Shown here one piece after another: positions 36,180 to 48,300 of a stretch of DNA of 64,000 nucleotides; the first letter of the stretch is position 1, and each line of letters begins with the position of its first letter. Origin of the DNA: Arabidopsis thaliana (taxonomy: Eukaryota; Streptophyta; Magnoliopsida; Brassicales; Brassicaceae). The notes beneath the pieces are model-generated. The model was given only the letters and a program-made list of their open reading frames with translations. It was not told where the DNA came from and searched no databases. The position numbers were made by a program, and so were the translations under genes. The DNA is taken from the NCBI RefSeq assembly GCF_000001735.4, contig NC_003071.7:15785443-15849442 (forward strand). Direction: 5' to 3'.

Positions 36180-36743
36180 TTATAAGATAGTACGAAGGTG
36201 ATCATACAGTTCAACAAAGCGGAACAGAGTAACAAAACACACAAAAGATCCGAAAGCATGAAAAGTAGGGAGAAAAATAAACGTTTTGAAACTAATTTCG
36301 ACTAATTGGGTTTATCTAGTTGAGTCTGTTTGTCGTTTATTTTTTCTTTGGGGGCAATGGAACATTTTCTACATTAGCGTTTATTGCGGTTGCGGTTCTG
36401 CTATTCGCGTTTGATAAGTTTGCCTTTGACCGATACATTTGTACGATAGTAATTCATCTTTTTAAAAAAACATGTAAAAGATTTTTGGATATGAAGAATC
36501 CGAACTTGTCTCCTACACCATCAATTTCAAGATATATCGTCTAGCTAGACCCCAAGCCCAATCTATAAGCAATACGAATAAATATATCTAGGGAAAATGT
36601 TTACATGACTAGATAAGACTATACTCTTCAAAATGAAATGCTAAACAACTAACAGTCTGTATAATTTTGACATTATAAAAATTTTGATATTCGGTTTGCT
36701 GATATTTACATAAATGAATAGTTCATTTCCTCTTGAGATAAAA

Positions 36744-39096
36744 CTATATAGTCTCTGTAGATAAAACGGAGTCGGTCCATTCGTCGTTCGGATGCTTTGA
36801 CTGAGGAGTTACACTTTCCAAAGGATTAAAATGCCGTATCTTGACATTGATTACGCTTTCTGAGTCTTCTTCACTGTTGACAATTTCACAACATTGTCTA
36901 CGTGGCGCCTGTAAACCCAATCAAATAAAAAAGATATCAAAAATCAAATACACCGAATTTAAAAGTATACTAGATTAAAAGTATACACCGAATGTACAAT
37001 ATACCACGAAAGGACGCTTTCTATGTTTCTTTTGTCACGAATACACCGAATTTATGTCTATATATGTTCACGAAGATAGCGGATATTTTACTAACCATTT
37101 TCCAAAGATCCGGCGTCAACGTAGTAGTTGAAACGTCGATGAACTCGACCGGGTTGGCACGAGAATAATCAGGCGAATTACATTGTGTACTCTCGCCCAC
37201 TTCAACATGTTTCCGATACGTCGTAAGCGTCTGACCCGAACCGACCTCATAAACCCGGTCCAAGAAATAGACAAGGGGTCTCTCGCACGGATCTTCACTG
37301 ATGGGTCGGGTATCAAACGAGAAAGGCTCAGAGCTCGAAGTCCGCCACGACTTGAACGTAAGAAATGGCGTCTCAAGCTCTTTAGCGGTGACCAAAGTTG
37401 GATAAATTTGGATGGTATAGCCCCATGAAACGGACACATACCAATTACGGGTCTGGTCATGGCAGAAGCTGTGCTGGATGATCCGGCTTGGATCCGTCTT
37501 ATAGGCCGATACGAGTCTTCTTAAGGCGTCTATTTGAGTCGTCCCCGGAAATATTGGATCAACATAGTCGAGATGGTGGAGCGTAACCAGAGGAGCCACC
37601 GGATGGGCAGCTAGTAAACCGTATGGATTGCCACGTATGTCAACCTGGATTTTACCATGCAAAGAAAAATAATTAAATCCCGATCTTATAATTAGAAATG
37701 TCACTTAGTTAGTTATATAGTTACACCAAGACTAAAAATTTAAAATTTCACATAGTAAGAAGTAAATCGTTGATAAAAACAGGACACCGAAATCTGAGCA
37801 TTGAAGCGTCTAAACATTTTTTTTTTTTTTTGATAATTATTTTAATCTTAAATCTGGCAAGGGATAAAAATTTTGAACGATTTGAAATTTAAAACTGAAT
37901 ATTCAAAATTTCAAATAAAAGGAAATTCAGTATTTGCAGCTAAAAACTAGAAACCAATTAATAGTAAATTTCCATTTATTGATTAGGTCAAAATAAGTGA
38001 ATTTCCAGTAATCATGAGAAAAACAAAAAGGAAAATGTGAATATACCTGATGGAACCCTAGTTCCTTGGTCAGGGGAACTCCAATCTCGCTTAAACAAGC
38101 TTCAATCTTTTGATCAGATCCATATAACGATGCGTAACGATCAATACAACCATCGAGTAACTTTACAAGCTCGACGGCCAATGGATAGCTAATTGCTATT
38201 CCTCCACCACCGTAAGCCATGGCGTAAGAGTGAACAATGTCTTGTTCCACACTCTCGGAATTTCCTCCGATGTAATACATTTGATTGTGATCATACTTAT
38301 TTAGAACCGTTATAAGATTATCCACAAAGAAAACGGTGTCGTCGTCACCCATTATGAACCATCTCACGTCCGTTAACCCTAGCTCAAAAGTCTCTTTGAT
38401 AATTCTCGCCATTCGTATAGCTGATCTTGAACCATACCTTAAAACAAAAAGTGGAAATCGAATGAATAAAATTATAGGTTTTGTATGGTTAGGTATTCAT
38501 CCAAATACATTTTCACAATGGTTAAACATTGACCCTTGACTTAACTTGACTAAGATCATCTCGTTGAAATAATGATGTTATAGAAGTAGAAATAGTTTGT
38601 ACCAGCAAGTGTAACTGAACCGGGAGGTATCCGCCGAGACTTGGTACGGTGGAGAAGTTGAGAGCCATGTCATATTAAGAGGCGGTTCTTCGTCAAGCCA
38701 TATGAAGCCGCGTGTGACGTTGGGACGCCACCAGAGCTCGGAGTAGCGGCTGCGATCTCTCCACGTTTGAATGGAGCCACCTATCCCGAAAGCTATGTGG
38801 GAGATATCAGTAGCCTCCGAGGACTGATTCGGCCGGCGGATAGTCGAGGAGGAGGCTGAGGAGTTGGTAGTTAAGTTTACATTTTCAGGACCTAAGCGAC
38901 GGAGGCCGGTGATGTGGTGGCAATCGGAGCAACCGAAGAAGATTATGTAGAAGGAGATCATAGCAACGGAGATGAAGATGCATATGGTGAAGAAGAACTT
39001 AGCGACGAGGGAAAGAACATGGCTTGGTTTTACAGTTGTTGCCGGAAAAATCGACGGCGGCTTATGGTGGAGCTTAAACGGATCGAAGATGGCCAT
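36744..39096 (-). CDS. DUF604 / fringe-like glycosyltransferase (GT31-type)
   Basis: Four exons (38603-39096, 38047-38437, 37096-37644, 36744-36908) join in frame to 532 residues, matching At2g37730. It has type II Golgi topology: cytosolic N-terminus, anchor at about residues 28-52 (VLSLVAKFFFTICIFISVAM), then a Ser-rich stem. The fringe-like catalytic core contains HIAFGIGGS, a WRPN motif and the DxD metal/sugar-nucleotide site GDDDT (195-199). The DUF604 C-terminal half has GGGGIAISYPLA, HQVDIRGNPYG, HHLDYVDPIFP and WYVSVSWGYTIQIYP. The acceptor sugar is unknown. Confidence 0.93.
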
Positions 39097-42000
39097 TTTT
39101 TTTTTTTTGATGTTTATGGTCTGTGGAACTTTATTTTGTACAAATATGTTACGACTGTACGAATAGGGTTTAGTGGAAATAAGATTGACATTTATTTTTA
39201 TTTTTATTTTTATATTTTTGCAGCTAAAGTTTACATATATTGCGATACAAATTGAGAAAGTTTATATTCGACGAATATTCCTACTCCTTTATTTTCGTTG
39301 ATGAAATATATGGTTTCGAGAAAACAAATCTTCTAAAACATAGGAATGGTTTTAACTTTGAAGCATATAGGATGACTATCAGATACTGTATGACTAGAGT
39401 AATGGACCTTTGTTGACCACCAAATTTTTTTAAAAAAGTTATGGACCCTAAGCTGTTGCACATACGTATGTTATTGGGCCAAGCATGGTGGAGTGAAGGA
39501 AATGTCCAAAAATCTTAACCATAAGACTAAGAGAGTAACAAACTTGAATCAAAGGTATATTTTACTCTTTTGAGTCGTTGACAAAACATCACTTACATAA
39601 CCTCACTCACATCTTTAAAACTGAGAATAAAATAAAAGAAACCAGACTGGTAAAGCGGACCAACCAAGAATTTTTGGTCTTTTCTTGTTGTCAGGATCCT
39701 CTGTAGAACTTTCGCTTACATATGTACCAGTGTACTTGTGTGTATTATATTTCTGTTAGTATTCGAAGTCTAGTTGTTGATTAGTTTCAAACAGACATAT
39801 GTCGACTGGTCTTGCTATTGGGAAATAATTGATAACCAATTTTTGTCCAGTAATTGATGCATTATATTATTATCTAAAGAATCGTCCAAAATTCCGTGAC
39901 ACTTTAATTCTTAGAATCCAAAAAAAAATTCCCTTCACGTATTGTATATATTTGATTATTGTCATATTTGAATTATTAATTTAACTATTGAAATATGTGA
40001 GTTACAGAGAATGAGATTCATTCCCCATGTGGAAGCTCTGCTTTTATTCGAAGACTTCACTTCCACCTATGTATTGTTATATACAGAGAAGACCACTTCA
40101 TTATATTTATAGCAATCTAAAGAGCGTATCTAACTAATAACCAAACCCTAGCTAGGTAAACCAAGAATTAGTTGATAGCTTTGAAGTTTATGCCAATGGG
40201 TTCATGAACGAATCGAAAAACATTCAAGAGAAAATATCTGTTTTTAAATTCTTTTCAAAATCAACTTGCACAAAAAGAAGAAAGTTTCTATGTTATTTCA
40301 CTGTATCATTTCTTAGAATCTCATACAACATATATATTTTACACTATAAAATCATATCAAATCAAATCACTAAGAGACTATACTAATTGTTTTTCATTTT
40401 TAGACTTCTAGTAAAATCTCACTAATAGATTAGCTCCAAAATTCTTTAGACAAGTAGATATATCATATATACTTGCCCGTATATGCATCTATATATAGTT
40501 TCCCCTATAAAGCTCACCACCTTATTTAATGTACTACGTAGTGGGATTGGGAAGCAACTTGGGTAAACATTTTCCACTAATGTAAAAACTTTCACTTATT
40601 GTATTCAAAAAGTTTTTTTGGTTGTATCAATAGAAACCGGATGGTTGATAGAAATTAAGAATGAAAATACTATGGTTTATGTAATGTAAATGTGTAATAT
40701 ATAATTAAGTATAAACAGATTCTTCCAATGCGTTATGGGTTTTTGATATATAGAAACAGTGCAAACCTAGTTTACAGATACGATATGAAAATTTATAGAT
40801 TAAGTTAAGTCTAAGCGATAGAAGAGTTGGTAACCCATGGGGCTAAAAAGTTAGGGTAGAGACTCTAAATGGTTGGAGTAGTATATAATTTTATTCTATT
40901 CAATTATCTATTGAGACAAAACAAGCGAAAGGGAATATGTGTTGTGACATATTTGGATTTTTGTGCTCTTTCTTATGCTTATTTTTATGATTTTGACAGA
41001 ATGGCATGTTACGTACTGAGATGCGAATGTATGTGGAAACGAGCTTATAACGACGTTTAACAACGAGGAATTAGTCATTATTAAACTATTTCCTTATTGT
41101 TTTACAAAATTAGTTACGAACTTATTTGCCAGAGTTCCTGCAATTATGATAGGAAAAAGAACAATAATTAGTTGCTTCCGAGTTTTTCTACTTTACGTAA
41201 ATATTAATTATATTATAGCTATCGAAATTCCTTTAATAAATTACTAACTAAGATCTATGGGAGAATTATTCATCATTCGATCTCTTTCTTGGAAATTGTG
41301 ACAGAAAATATTCCATCTTCATGTGATTTTATTTTGGATTGTTGTTACACAACATGCTTCAAATCACTCAAGGAAGTATAGACGTGTCAATACTTTTTTT
41401 TTAATTTTTAACCAAGAGGTTTCGGACTTAAGAGTTATTAAGACCCCGTATTCTTATTATGGAAACCATAACAACTTAGTTAGTCATTTTTCCGGTAAGA
41501 TTCGAATTAAGCTGAGATTTTAAAGCGCATTTAAACGATCGCCTAGGTAGTGAAGCTGGGCTATACAAAATACTTTGCTCTTGTTTATATATACAAAAGT
41601 ATTTTGCTCGTTTTCATGGTTTCGTATTTTCATGTACATTATCATTTCAAATACTACTATTACTAAATAATATACTACAGAGTTCATATAGTCATTTGCA
41701 TATCCAAGCTAAATCATATATATCGAAAACTTTACCCAGAAAATGAATCATAATATGGGCTCATCTGACCCCATTAACCAATCTTTATTTTTTTCTCTGT
41801 GAATAGATATCTCAACGTCGTAAACTAGAAGCTGAGAAATGAATGGTATGTGGTAGCATATGTATGATTCACTCCTGGAAACATTGTCTAAACATGTACT
41901 ACTAATTATAACAAAATGACTTAGGGTGTCAATATACCTAATTGTATATGAAATTTTGTTCTCAAGCCTCAAGTGTACATACATATACTACTCAATACTT

Positions 42001-42263
42001 CCTTTAGATTTTTCCATTTTTTTTTAGCTGAACTTTTCATACAATTTATCCCCCAAAATAAAACAATAGAAATAAAACCCAAAAATCAATCATCAGTACA
42101 TTTTAGACACACAAAACGAAGGAACGATAAATCCAAGTACACACATACACATTCACATACATACCATATGAAATGTGTTATTTTGTCTCACCATATGAAA
42201 TGTTACTATTTATATATATCTTCCCTTTACCTTTGTTTTGGTAGAGATTCATCGGTCCATCAA
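39097..42263. other. Intergenic, no recognisable gene
   Basis: About 3.2 kb of AT-rich DNA. Short open frames show no family resemblance or splice structure. The left 200 bp should be the glycosyltransferase leader and promoter; the right end is the ZFP10 3' flank. No repeat ends recognised. Confidence 0.5.
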
Positions 42264-43178
42264 TCAAATTCCTTTTGGTGGATCAGTCCCTAGCCTAAGC
42301 TCAAGATCTAAATCCTCAAAGCGATCACCTTTGTGTTTGCTTTCCTCGTTTCTTGTAATTATGTCACTCTTACAAGATAAACTTGAAATGAAAATCGACT
42401 GCTGCGACGGACTCTCATGTCTTCGTCTTCTTTTACGGATATCCACCCTACCAATCTCTTCATCGCTACCGTGAGCAGTAATCGGAAAACTTTGGTGGAT
42501 GACCAGATTCATACTCACCGAGAGATCAGTGGTGTTTCCAAGACTAAGTTTTGCTTTATGCCCGATTTTTGGCACATCACTCTCAGTCTTTCTCTTCTTT
42601 TCTCCTTCCATAGCCGGAATTTCATATAGATCACAACTCTTTTGCTCCACAACAGTACTTGGGCACGACCATGGGGAAGAAGAGGGAATATATTTAGAGT
42701 TCTTGGAAGGTTCTACAACGAAAGAAGGAGGAGAAGAAGAAGTATGTTGCTTTCCAGGCAAACCAGAAGAAACCCTAGAAGGAGTCAAATATGGTAAAGA
42801 AGAAGACGAAGAAAGATCAATAACACAAGAGTGTTGAGTCTTAAAATAATTAGGTTTGGTGTTAAAAACCAAAGTATAGCAAGAGGTTTCATGAATATTA
42901 TCGCTATCTTTATGAGATGGATACTCTGGAGACGAAGAAGATTTGGGGAATAAGTATTGGTCGTCGGCTTGCTTAAGCCGTGCTCTGTCTCTTCGGTGAA
43001 CGTTCATATGGCCACCGAGGGCTTGAGCCGATTTAAATTCTCTCCGGCAGAAGCTACACGTATAAGATCTTGGCGGCCACAAAGATCCGGCGGCATCGTC
43101 TTCTGCAAAGGCCAGCTCTTCCCAAGATGACTCTTTGTTGCTTTTCTTGGGGATCCAGAAGCCACCAGGTTTCTCCAT
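42264..43178 (-). CDS. ZFP10: C2H2 zinc-finger repressor ZFP10
   Basis: Single exon, 304 residues from the ATG at 43178; an in-frame upstream TTG is not a plausible start. One plant-type C2H2 finger, [20 protein letters not shown] (about residues 39-60), carries the QALGGH helix that reads DNA. The middle is Ser-rich. The C-terminus has an EAR motif, DLDLELRLG, which recruits TOPLESS-type co-repressors, so the protein is expected to repress transcription in the nucleus. A KRRRRH basic stretch near the C-terminus may aid nuclear import. A minus-strand TATATAA lies near 43346-43355. It belongs to the SUPERMAN/RABBIT EARS-like one-finger group. Confidence 0.94.
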
Positions 43179-43688
43179 TGTATATGACAATATTGATCAG
43201 AAGTTGACGATACAAACCCTAGAATAAACCTTTCTTCTTCCTTTTTTTCTTGGTTGGTTAGAGGAACCCTAGATGATTAATATTAGGTGGTGGATTACGG
43301 AAGAGATCAAGAATGGTGTAATGAAAATAATGGAGGTCAAGATGTTTTATATAAAAAGAAATTAAAACCAAAACGAGTGGAGGTTTTTTAACGATCAAAG
43401 GAATTATAGTTTATTTAATTAATTAATTGGGAAATAATAATAATAATAATAATTGGACCGTAGGGATTTTATGAAGAAAAAGATGACACGAACTTTGGAT
43501 TTTAGTAAAAGTTAGCGGACTGATCTAAATCTTTTATGTTTGCTTGTTCCAAGTGGCTACCCGCAAATGAACGTAATATTTTTCCTTGAATATACAGTAA
43601 TTTATAGTATTGTAATTAATGTAGTACATATATCTGTTTTAATTTTTTTTTGAAACCAATTATAAATATCCTCACGGTAAAATGGATT

Positions 43689-43710
43689 ATATATATATAT
43701 ATATATATAT
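43689..43710. repeat. TA dinucleotide microsatellite
   Basis: An uninterrupted run of about 11 TA units immediately left of a foldback sequence. Confidence 0.9.
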
Positions 43711-43715
43711 TTGCT

Positions 43716-43840
43716 AAATGAAATATCATTTCAAGAATTTAGTTTATTAGAAATATTTTATTAAATGAAATATAATAGTTTATTATTAAACTAAATTGTT
43801 TCATTTAACCAAAATATTTTCTATGATGCTATTTCATCCC
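43716..43840. repeat. Foldback (inverted-repeat) sequence, possible MITE
   Basis: AGAAATATTTTATTAAATGA (from 43749) is mirrored by the minus-strand reading AGAAAATATTTTGGTTAAAT of bases up to 43822. TTTAGTTTA (43738) pairs with TAAACTAAA (43786), and AAATGAAATA at the left edge with a TATTTCAT at the right. No target duplication was recognised. Confidence 0.4.
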
Positions 43841-44583
43841 TGATTTTTGTGATTATGGATATATTGTTAACTTTATAACAAAACAAGAGAATTCAAGGGA
43901 CTGAAACGTTTTATGACTTTTAAATGGATGACTATATACAATGGCTGATCCAAAAAAACAATTTTGGGTAAGGCATATTCAGTGAGCTCTAGGCTTAGCG
44001 CCATATATGTTACATCAAAATTTATTTTGTAGAGTAAAAAGCTTTTTAGAACAAAAAAACAACACCTTAATTTATGTCTATTTTCGTTGTAAATGTGTAA
44101 TATATAATACATTTAATGAATTACAACAAATGGTAAAACTCATGCTGATAAAATACTGCAAACTAGTTCATAATCGAACTCAATAGAAAATAGAAAAAAG
44201 AATTTATACTTTTGTAAAAAAAAAATGCTACTTTGTTTTTCTGTTGTATCGGTAAAGATGAGAACAACACTGACCAAGCGAGGTTTTGGGCTTTAACCAT
44301 ACAAGGCCCACATGAATACAAAGTATAGAGTTTAGTTGTCCACTAAAAACCTAGTTCTATAAGGAGATTATTGCCTTGAGAACAAAATGATTTTATTCCC
44401 AATGAACAAGCAAACAAGAAGTTCAATATTTTCTTGTCGAACTTTTTGTCTTCATACCTTTACAATAAAGTGATTAACTCATTACAAATAAATTGTGAGG
44501 AATACTAGAAACTTGGATTTATTGACATGATGTTTATTGTTTTAGACATTTTATCTTCATTTGTAACATCGTGATAATGACAC

Positions 44584-44636
44584 ATGTTCTAGTTTTTTTT
44601 TTTTTTTTTTTTTGGACAAACAGATGTTCTAGTTTT
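44584..44636 (-). repeat. T-rich micro-insert bounded by a 13-bp direct repeat
   Basis: ATGTTCTAGTTTT at 44584-44596 recurs at 44624-44636. Between are a long T run and GGACAAACAG, that is, a minus-strand retroposon tail with about ten bases of body. Confidence 0.5.
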
Positions 44637-45490
44637 ATCTATCAAATTTGAGGAGAAAATATTTTAGTGTTACAAAAATATATAGAAAGGTCTTTTGTTT
44701 TTCAATGTTACTGTTAACCTTAAAGTCAAGTTTCAATCAGATAAAGAACTATATGATATAATCACAGTCATCATACAGGCAGATGAAGATAACCATTAAA
44801 TCAAGACGATAGTCAATCATACTCAATTGGCTTCTTCAATACCAACGGATTAATTAATTCCTCAATAGCTAATATATATCTTTTTAATATTTTGACTATA
44901 CCCAAATAGTTTAGTGGGCACAATTTCGTAACCTTCTCTTATTTTTTTACACCTCAAACAGTCAAACGTCATCATATATATAACAAATCTTTTGACATCA
45001 TACGTTATTTTCTATAATAATCCAAACACATCCCCCACCTTTATAAATATATTATGATACACTTCCCATTATTCAAAGATTTTATAGCACAATTTTGTTT
45101 TTTAAAAGCAATTAATTAACTACTATAGTATACTTTACTAACAACATTTGAAAAAATATACAAAAATTAAAATTTTATCATTATCAAAGCAGTCCAGCTG
45201 CATACCATTATCAAAATTGGATGTGGATAAACTTAATTTGATAAATTTCTGTATAACTTAACAAATATTAAATATGTGTTAATAGTTATGTCAACTTATG
45301 TTGAAGATAAATCCATTGGACCGGCCGTGGTTTTTATATTAGTTTGAATGTAGCTTTCAGATTCTTCCTATACCCAAATTTCACATTCAAAGGTTGCTTA
45401 TCTTTTTAACATTCAAACTCATTTAATATTTAAATACACTAACTAATGACGTGAGAAAACTTATGGATGCAGCAACAAATCATAAGACGC

Positions 45491-45520
45491 CACGTGACAA
45501 TCTTGATCGCTCTATAAAAA
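45491..45520 (+). promoter_or_regulatory. G-box and TATA box of the small gene
   Basis: CACGTG (45491-45496, in GCCACGTGAC) is followed 17 bp later by TATAAAAA (45513-45520). The ATG lies 55 bp after the TATA box. This compact arrangement resembles ABA- or stress-responsive plant promoters. Confidence 0.6.
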
Positions 45521-45574
45521 ACCAAACCTGCTCTTCTTTGGTCGCTACAGCAAAAATAACAATAAACAAGATAA

Positions 45575-45823
45575 ATGGAGGGTCTAATTCCGTTAGTATA
45601 CAAAGCCGTCATGCAAATCCGTTACGGTAACGAGTCGCAGCAACTTTCTTCTTCTTACTACGTTCGTCTTCCCGGTGATTCGGGTCGGTTTGTAAGATCC
45701 GATTTAGATGTATCGGGTCCTGGATCTAATTCCTCCAATAGGGCGTCGTCGTCGACAAGCACAACTACGTTTGCTGTTTACGCGGGAGTCCAGTCACCTG
45801 TTTCTCGTCAGGTTGTCACGTGA
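45575..45823 (+). CDS. Small plant-specific protein of unknown function (82 aa)
   Basis: Single exon, 82 residues, starting MEGLIPLVYKAVMQIRYG. This N-terminus recurs in a family of small plant proteins often reported as stress-responsive; that is recall, not shown here. The centre is Ser/Gly/Asn-rich (GPGSNSSNRASSSTSTTT) and the C-terminus polar. No signal peptide, membrane span or known domain. Support for reality is the family-type start, the ATG 55 bp after a TATA box and an upstream G-box. No function is proposed. Confidence 0.75.
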   Translation: MEGLIPLVYKAVMQIRYGNESQQLSSSYYVRLPGDSGRFVRSDLDVSGPGSNSSNRASSSTSTTTFAVYAGVQSPVSRQVVT

Positions 45824-46552
45824 TTCACACGCGCTTTTTGAAGGAACCTGAAGTTGCGTGTGAGGGAAGGGTTCGTGACTTTTGTTTTGTGCGTTTTTTT
45901 TTTGTAAGTTAGGCTTGGACCGGTTTAATAAACCTGATGTAATAATTCGGTTTGGAAAATTGATTTCTCTAAGCGTAGACTTTAACCCAAAAGGGTGGTC
46001 TCGTGGCTTTTGATTTGTCAATTGTGTGTTTTCTTTTAATTGTATAAAGTTTCTATGAATATATTTAGTTTATTCGAGAACAATTGTATGAAATGTTTAG
46101 TTAATGTTTTCATGGTATATAGGTTGTAAAACAGGTTAATTACGTTACAATTTCCTAGTTTTGGTATTAATATGCAAAAATGACATAATATCAAACTTTT
46201 AAGTAAATTGATATTTTTCACTAATGTTAATAATGAAACCAACTAACAAAAAAAAAAAAGAACAAACCAATTTCTATTTGTTTAAGACTTTGACAGTACA
46301 TCACTTTTAGAAATAAATGCCATAATTATGTTATGTGCACACTGCAAAAGAAAATGAATACGCACAATTGACTATAAAGAAAACGCCTTTAGTGGCCATA
46401 CGATTTTTAGCATTTTATGCGGAAGAAACAAAGTGCTATTTCTCCGAGTTACGTATGTTTCTTTTCTTCTGCATCTAGTTTTTTTTTTGCATATTCATCA
46501 CCTTCTCTCAGTTTTCTTCTTTCAATAGAATTATCCAGAAAACTTTTAAGAG
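45824..46552. other. Intergenic, promoter side of AKR4C8
   Basis: 3' flank of the small gene followed by AT-rich DNA leading to the AKR4C8 leader. No gene or repeat recognised. Confidence 0.5.
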
Positions 46553-48300
46553 ATGGCAGCTCCGATTCGATTCTTTGAACTGAACACTGGTGCCAAGTTA
46601 CCTTGCGTCGGTCTAGGAACCTACGCAATGGTCGCGACAGCGATCGAACAGGCGATTAAGGTATCACCTTCGGATCAAACTTCGACCTTATTATTATGCC
46701 ATTGGATATAAAATTTAACTTTGACACTTTTCTTGTCGATTATTTTAGATTGGTTACAGGCATATCGACTGTGCTTCGATTTACGGAAACGAGAAAGAGG
46801 TAAATTTGCTATCTACAATATATTTTAATTTATCTCTCTTTAACCATAGATGTCATTTGACTGGTCATCAAATGTATTCTCTACAAGAGTGTATATTTAT
46901 TATAGTTTTTGAGGGTCATGGTGGAACAAGAATCTCACAGTAAGTGTAGCCTCTATGCTTCTAATGAAAGAGTTTTTTTTTTGGTATGATGCTTCTAATG
47001 AAAAAGGTATATGAATGTTTAGTTTGTGGGAACTAAATGTGTTCTGCTTTCTTCCTATTTTCGTTGTTCTCACACTATGATTGATTTCCATTTATTAGAT
47101 TGGTGGTGTGTTGAAGAAGCTGATAGGTGATGGTTTTGTGAAGCGTGAGGAGTTATTTATCACTTCCAAACTCTGGTTGGTGTTCTGTTTCTACCAAGAT
47201 TCTCTCTGGTCTGCACTGCACACACACACACATGTTCATGTTTTTTGTTTTGTTCTGTAGGAGCAATGATCATTTACCTGAAGATGTGCCTAAGGCACTG
47301 GAAAAAACGTTACAGGACTTACAGATTGACTATGTTGATTTATATCTGGTACATAACTTATAGCAAATGAATCTTGTTTACGTGTAATTTTTTCCATTTT
47401 GATGTGTTTTTGCTTTTGTTGAAGATACATTGGCCTGCGAGCTTGAAGAAGGAATCACTAATGCCAACACCTGAGATGCTCACAAAACCTGATATAACTA
47501 GCACATGGAAAGCAATGGAAGCTCTCTATGACTCTGGAAAAGCTCGAGCAATCGGTGTAAGCAATTTCTCGTCGAAGAAGCTTACAGATCTTCTTAACGT
47601 GGCACGTGTAACCCCGGCTGTTAACCAAGTTGAATGTCACCCAGTTTGGCAGCAACAAGGTCTTCATGAGTTATGCAAATCCAAAGGAGTTCACTTATCT
47701 GTGAGTATACTTACAAATTCCAAAATTTACTCTGTTTTTGCAAGTATGAATTAACGAAGATGCCTTTTCATCTGTTTTGGATTGATGATAGGGTTACTCT
47801 CCTTTGGGTTCCCAAAGTAAGGGAGAAGTCAGGCTAAAGGTTCTTCAAAACCCGATTGTTACCGAGGTTGCTGAGAAACTTGGAAAGACCACCGCCCAAG
47901 TGGCTCTCCGTTGGGGACTCCAAACTGGTCATAGTGTTCTACCAAAGAGCTCGAGCGGGGCTCGGCTCAAGGAGAATCTTGATGTTTTTGACTGGTCCAT
48001 ACCGGAAGATCTGTTTACCAAGTTCTCTAACATTCCCCAGGCAAGTTCTTTCATCTTTCTTTTTTTTTCTCGATGAATCAAACGACAATTTCGGTTTGGT
48101 TTCTTGTCATTATTGATCTTCCCTCCTCTTCACCATCTTGTTTTCCTCGACCCCATCATGTTGATTATAGATCGTCAAATAATGGATTTTACCAATCCCT
48201 ATAAATCTTGCAGGAGAAGTTTTGCCGAGCTACTGAGTTTGCGCATGAGACACACGGCTTCTATAAGACCATTGAGGAATTGTGGGACGGTGAAATTTGA
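46553..48300 (+). CDS. AKR4C8: Aldo-keto reductase AKR4C8
   Basis: NADPH-dependent reductase of sugars, steroids and reactive aldehydes (AKR family 4C). Seven exons (46553-46660, 46749-46799, 47099-47175, 47261-47348, 47425-47700, 47792-48040, 48214-48300) join in frame to 311 residues, the known length. The catalytic tetrad is present: D43 and Y48 in [14 protein letters not shown]77 in ITSKLW, H110 in IHWP. The coenzyme end IPKS-like signature reads [14 protein letters not shown]. Intron 6 has a GC donor in an ideal context, CAG/GCAAGT (48041-48042). Intron 2 holds a T-rich micro-insert with a 15-bp repeat, intron 3 a CA run. Exon 1 is four codons shorter than in the two paralogues. First of three tandem paralogues. 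Confidence 0.96.
46955..47003 (-). repeat. T-rich micro-insert in AKR4C8 intron 2
   Basis: ATGCTTCTAATGAAA at 46955-46969 is repeated exactly at 46989-47003. The 19 bases between are GAG, a T run, and GGTATG. This looks like a target duplication around an almost cargo-free minus-strand retroposon. Confidence 0.55.

Larger units (their letters stand above)
43179..45490. other. Intergenic with simple repeats and a foldback
   Basis: Contains the ZFP10 promoter, an AAT triplet run near 43431-43452, a TA dinucleotide run (43689-43710), a foldback at about 43716-43840, and a T-rich micro-insert at 44584-44636. No credible gene. Confidence 0.55.

Noticed and set aside
40204-41523. Several 60-66 codon open frames in the 39-42 kb spacer
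   Set aside because: Lys/Phe/Ile-rich products of AT-rich DNA without family resemblance or promoter signals.
43179-43190. Four-codon extension of ZFP10
   Set aside because: Starts at TTG; the ATG at 43178 gives the 304-residue protein.
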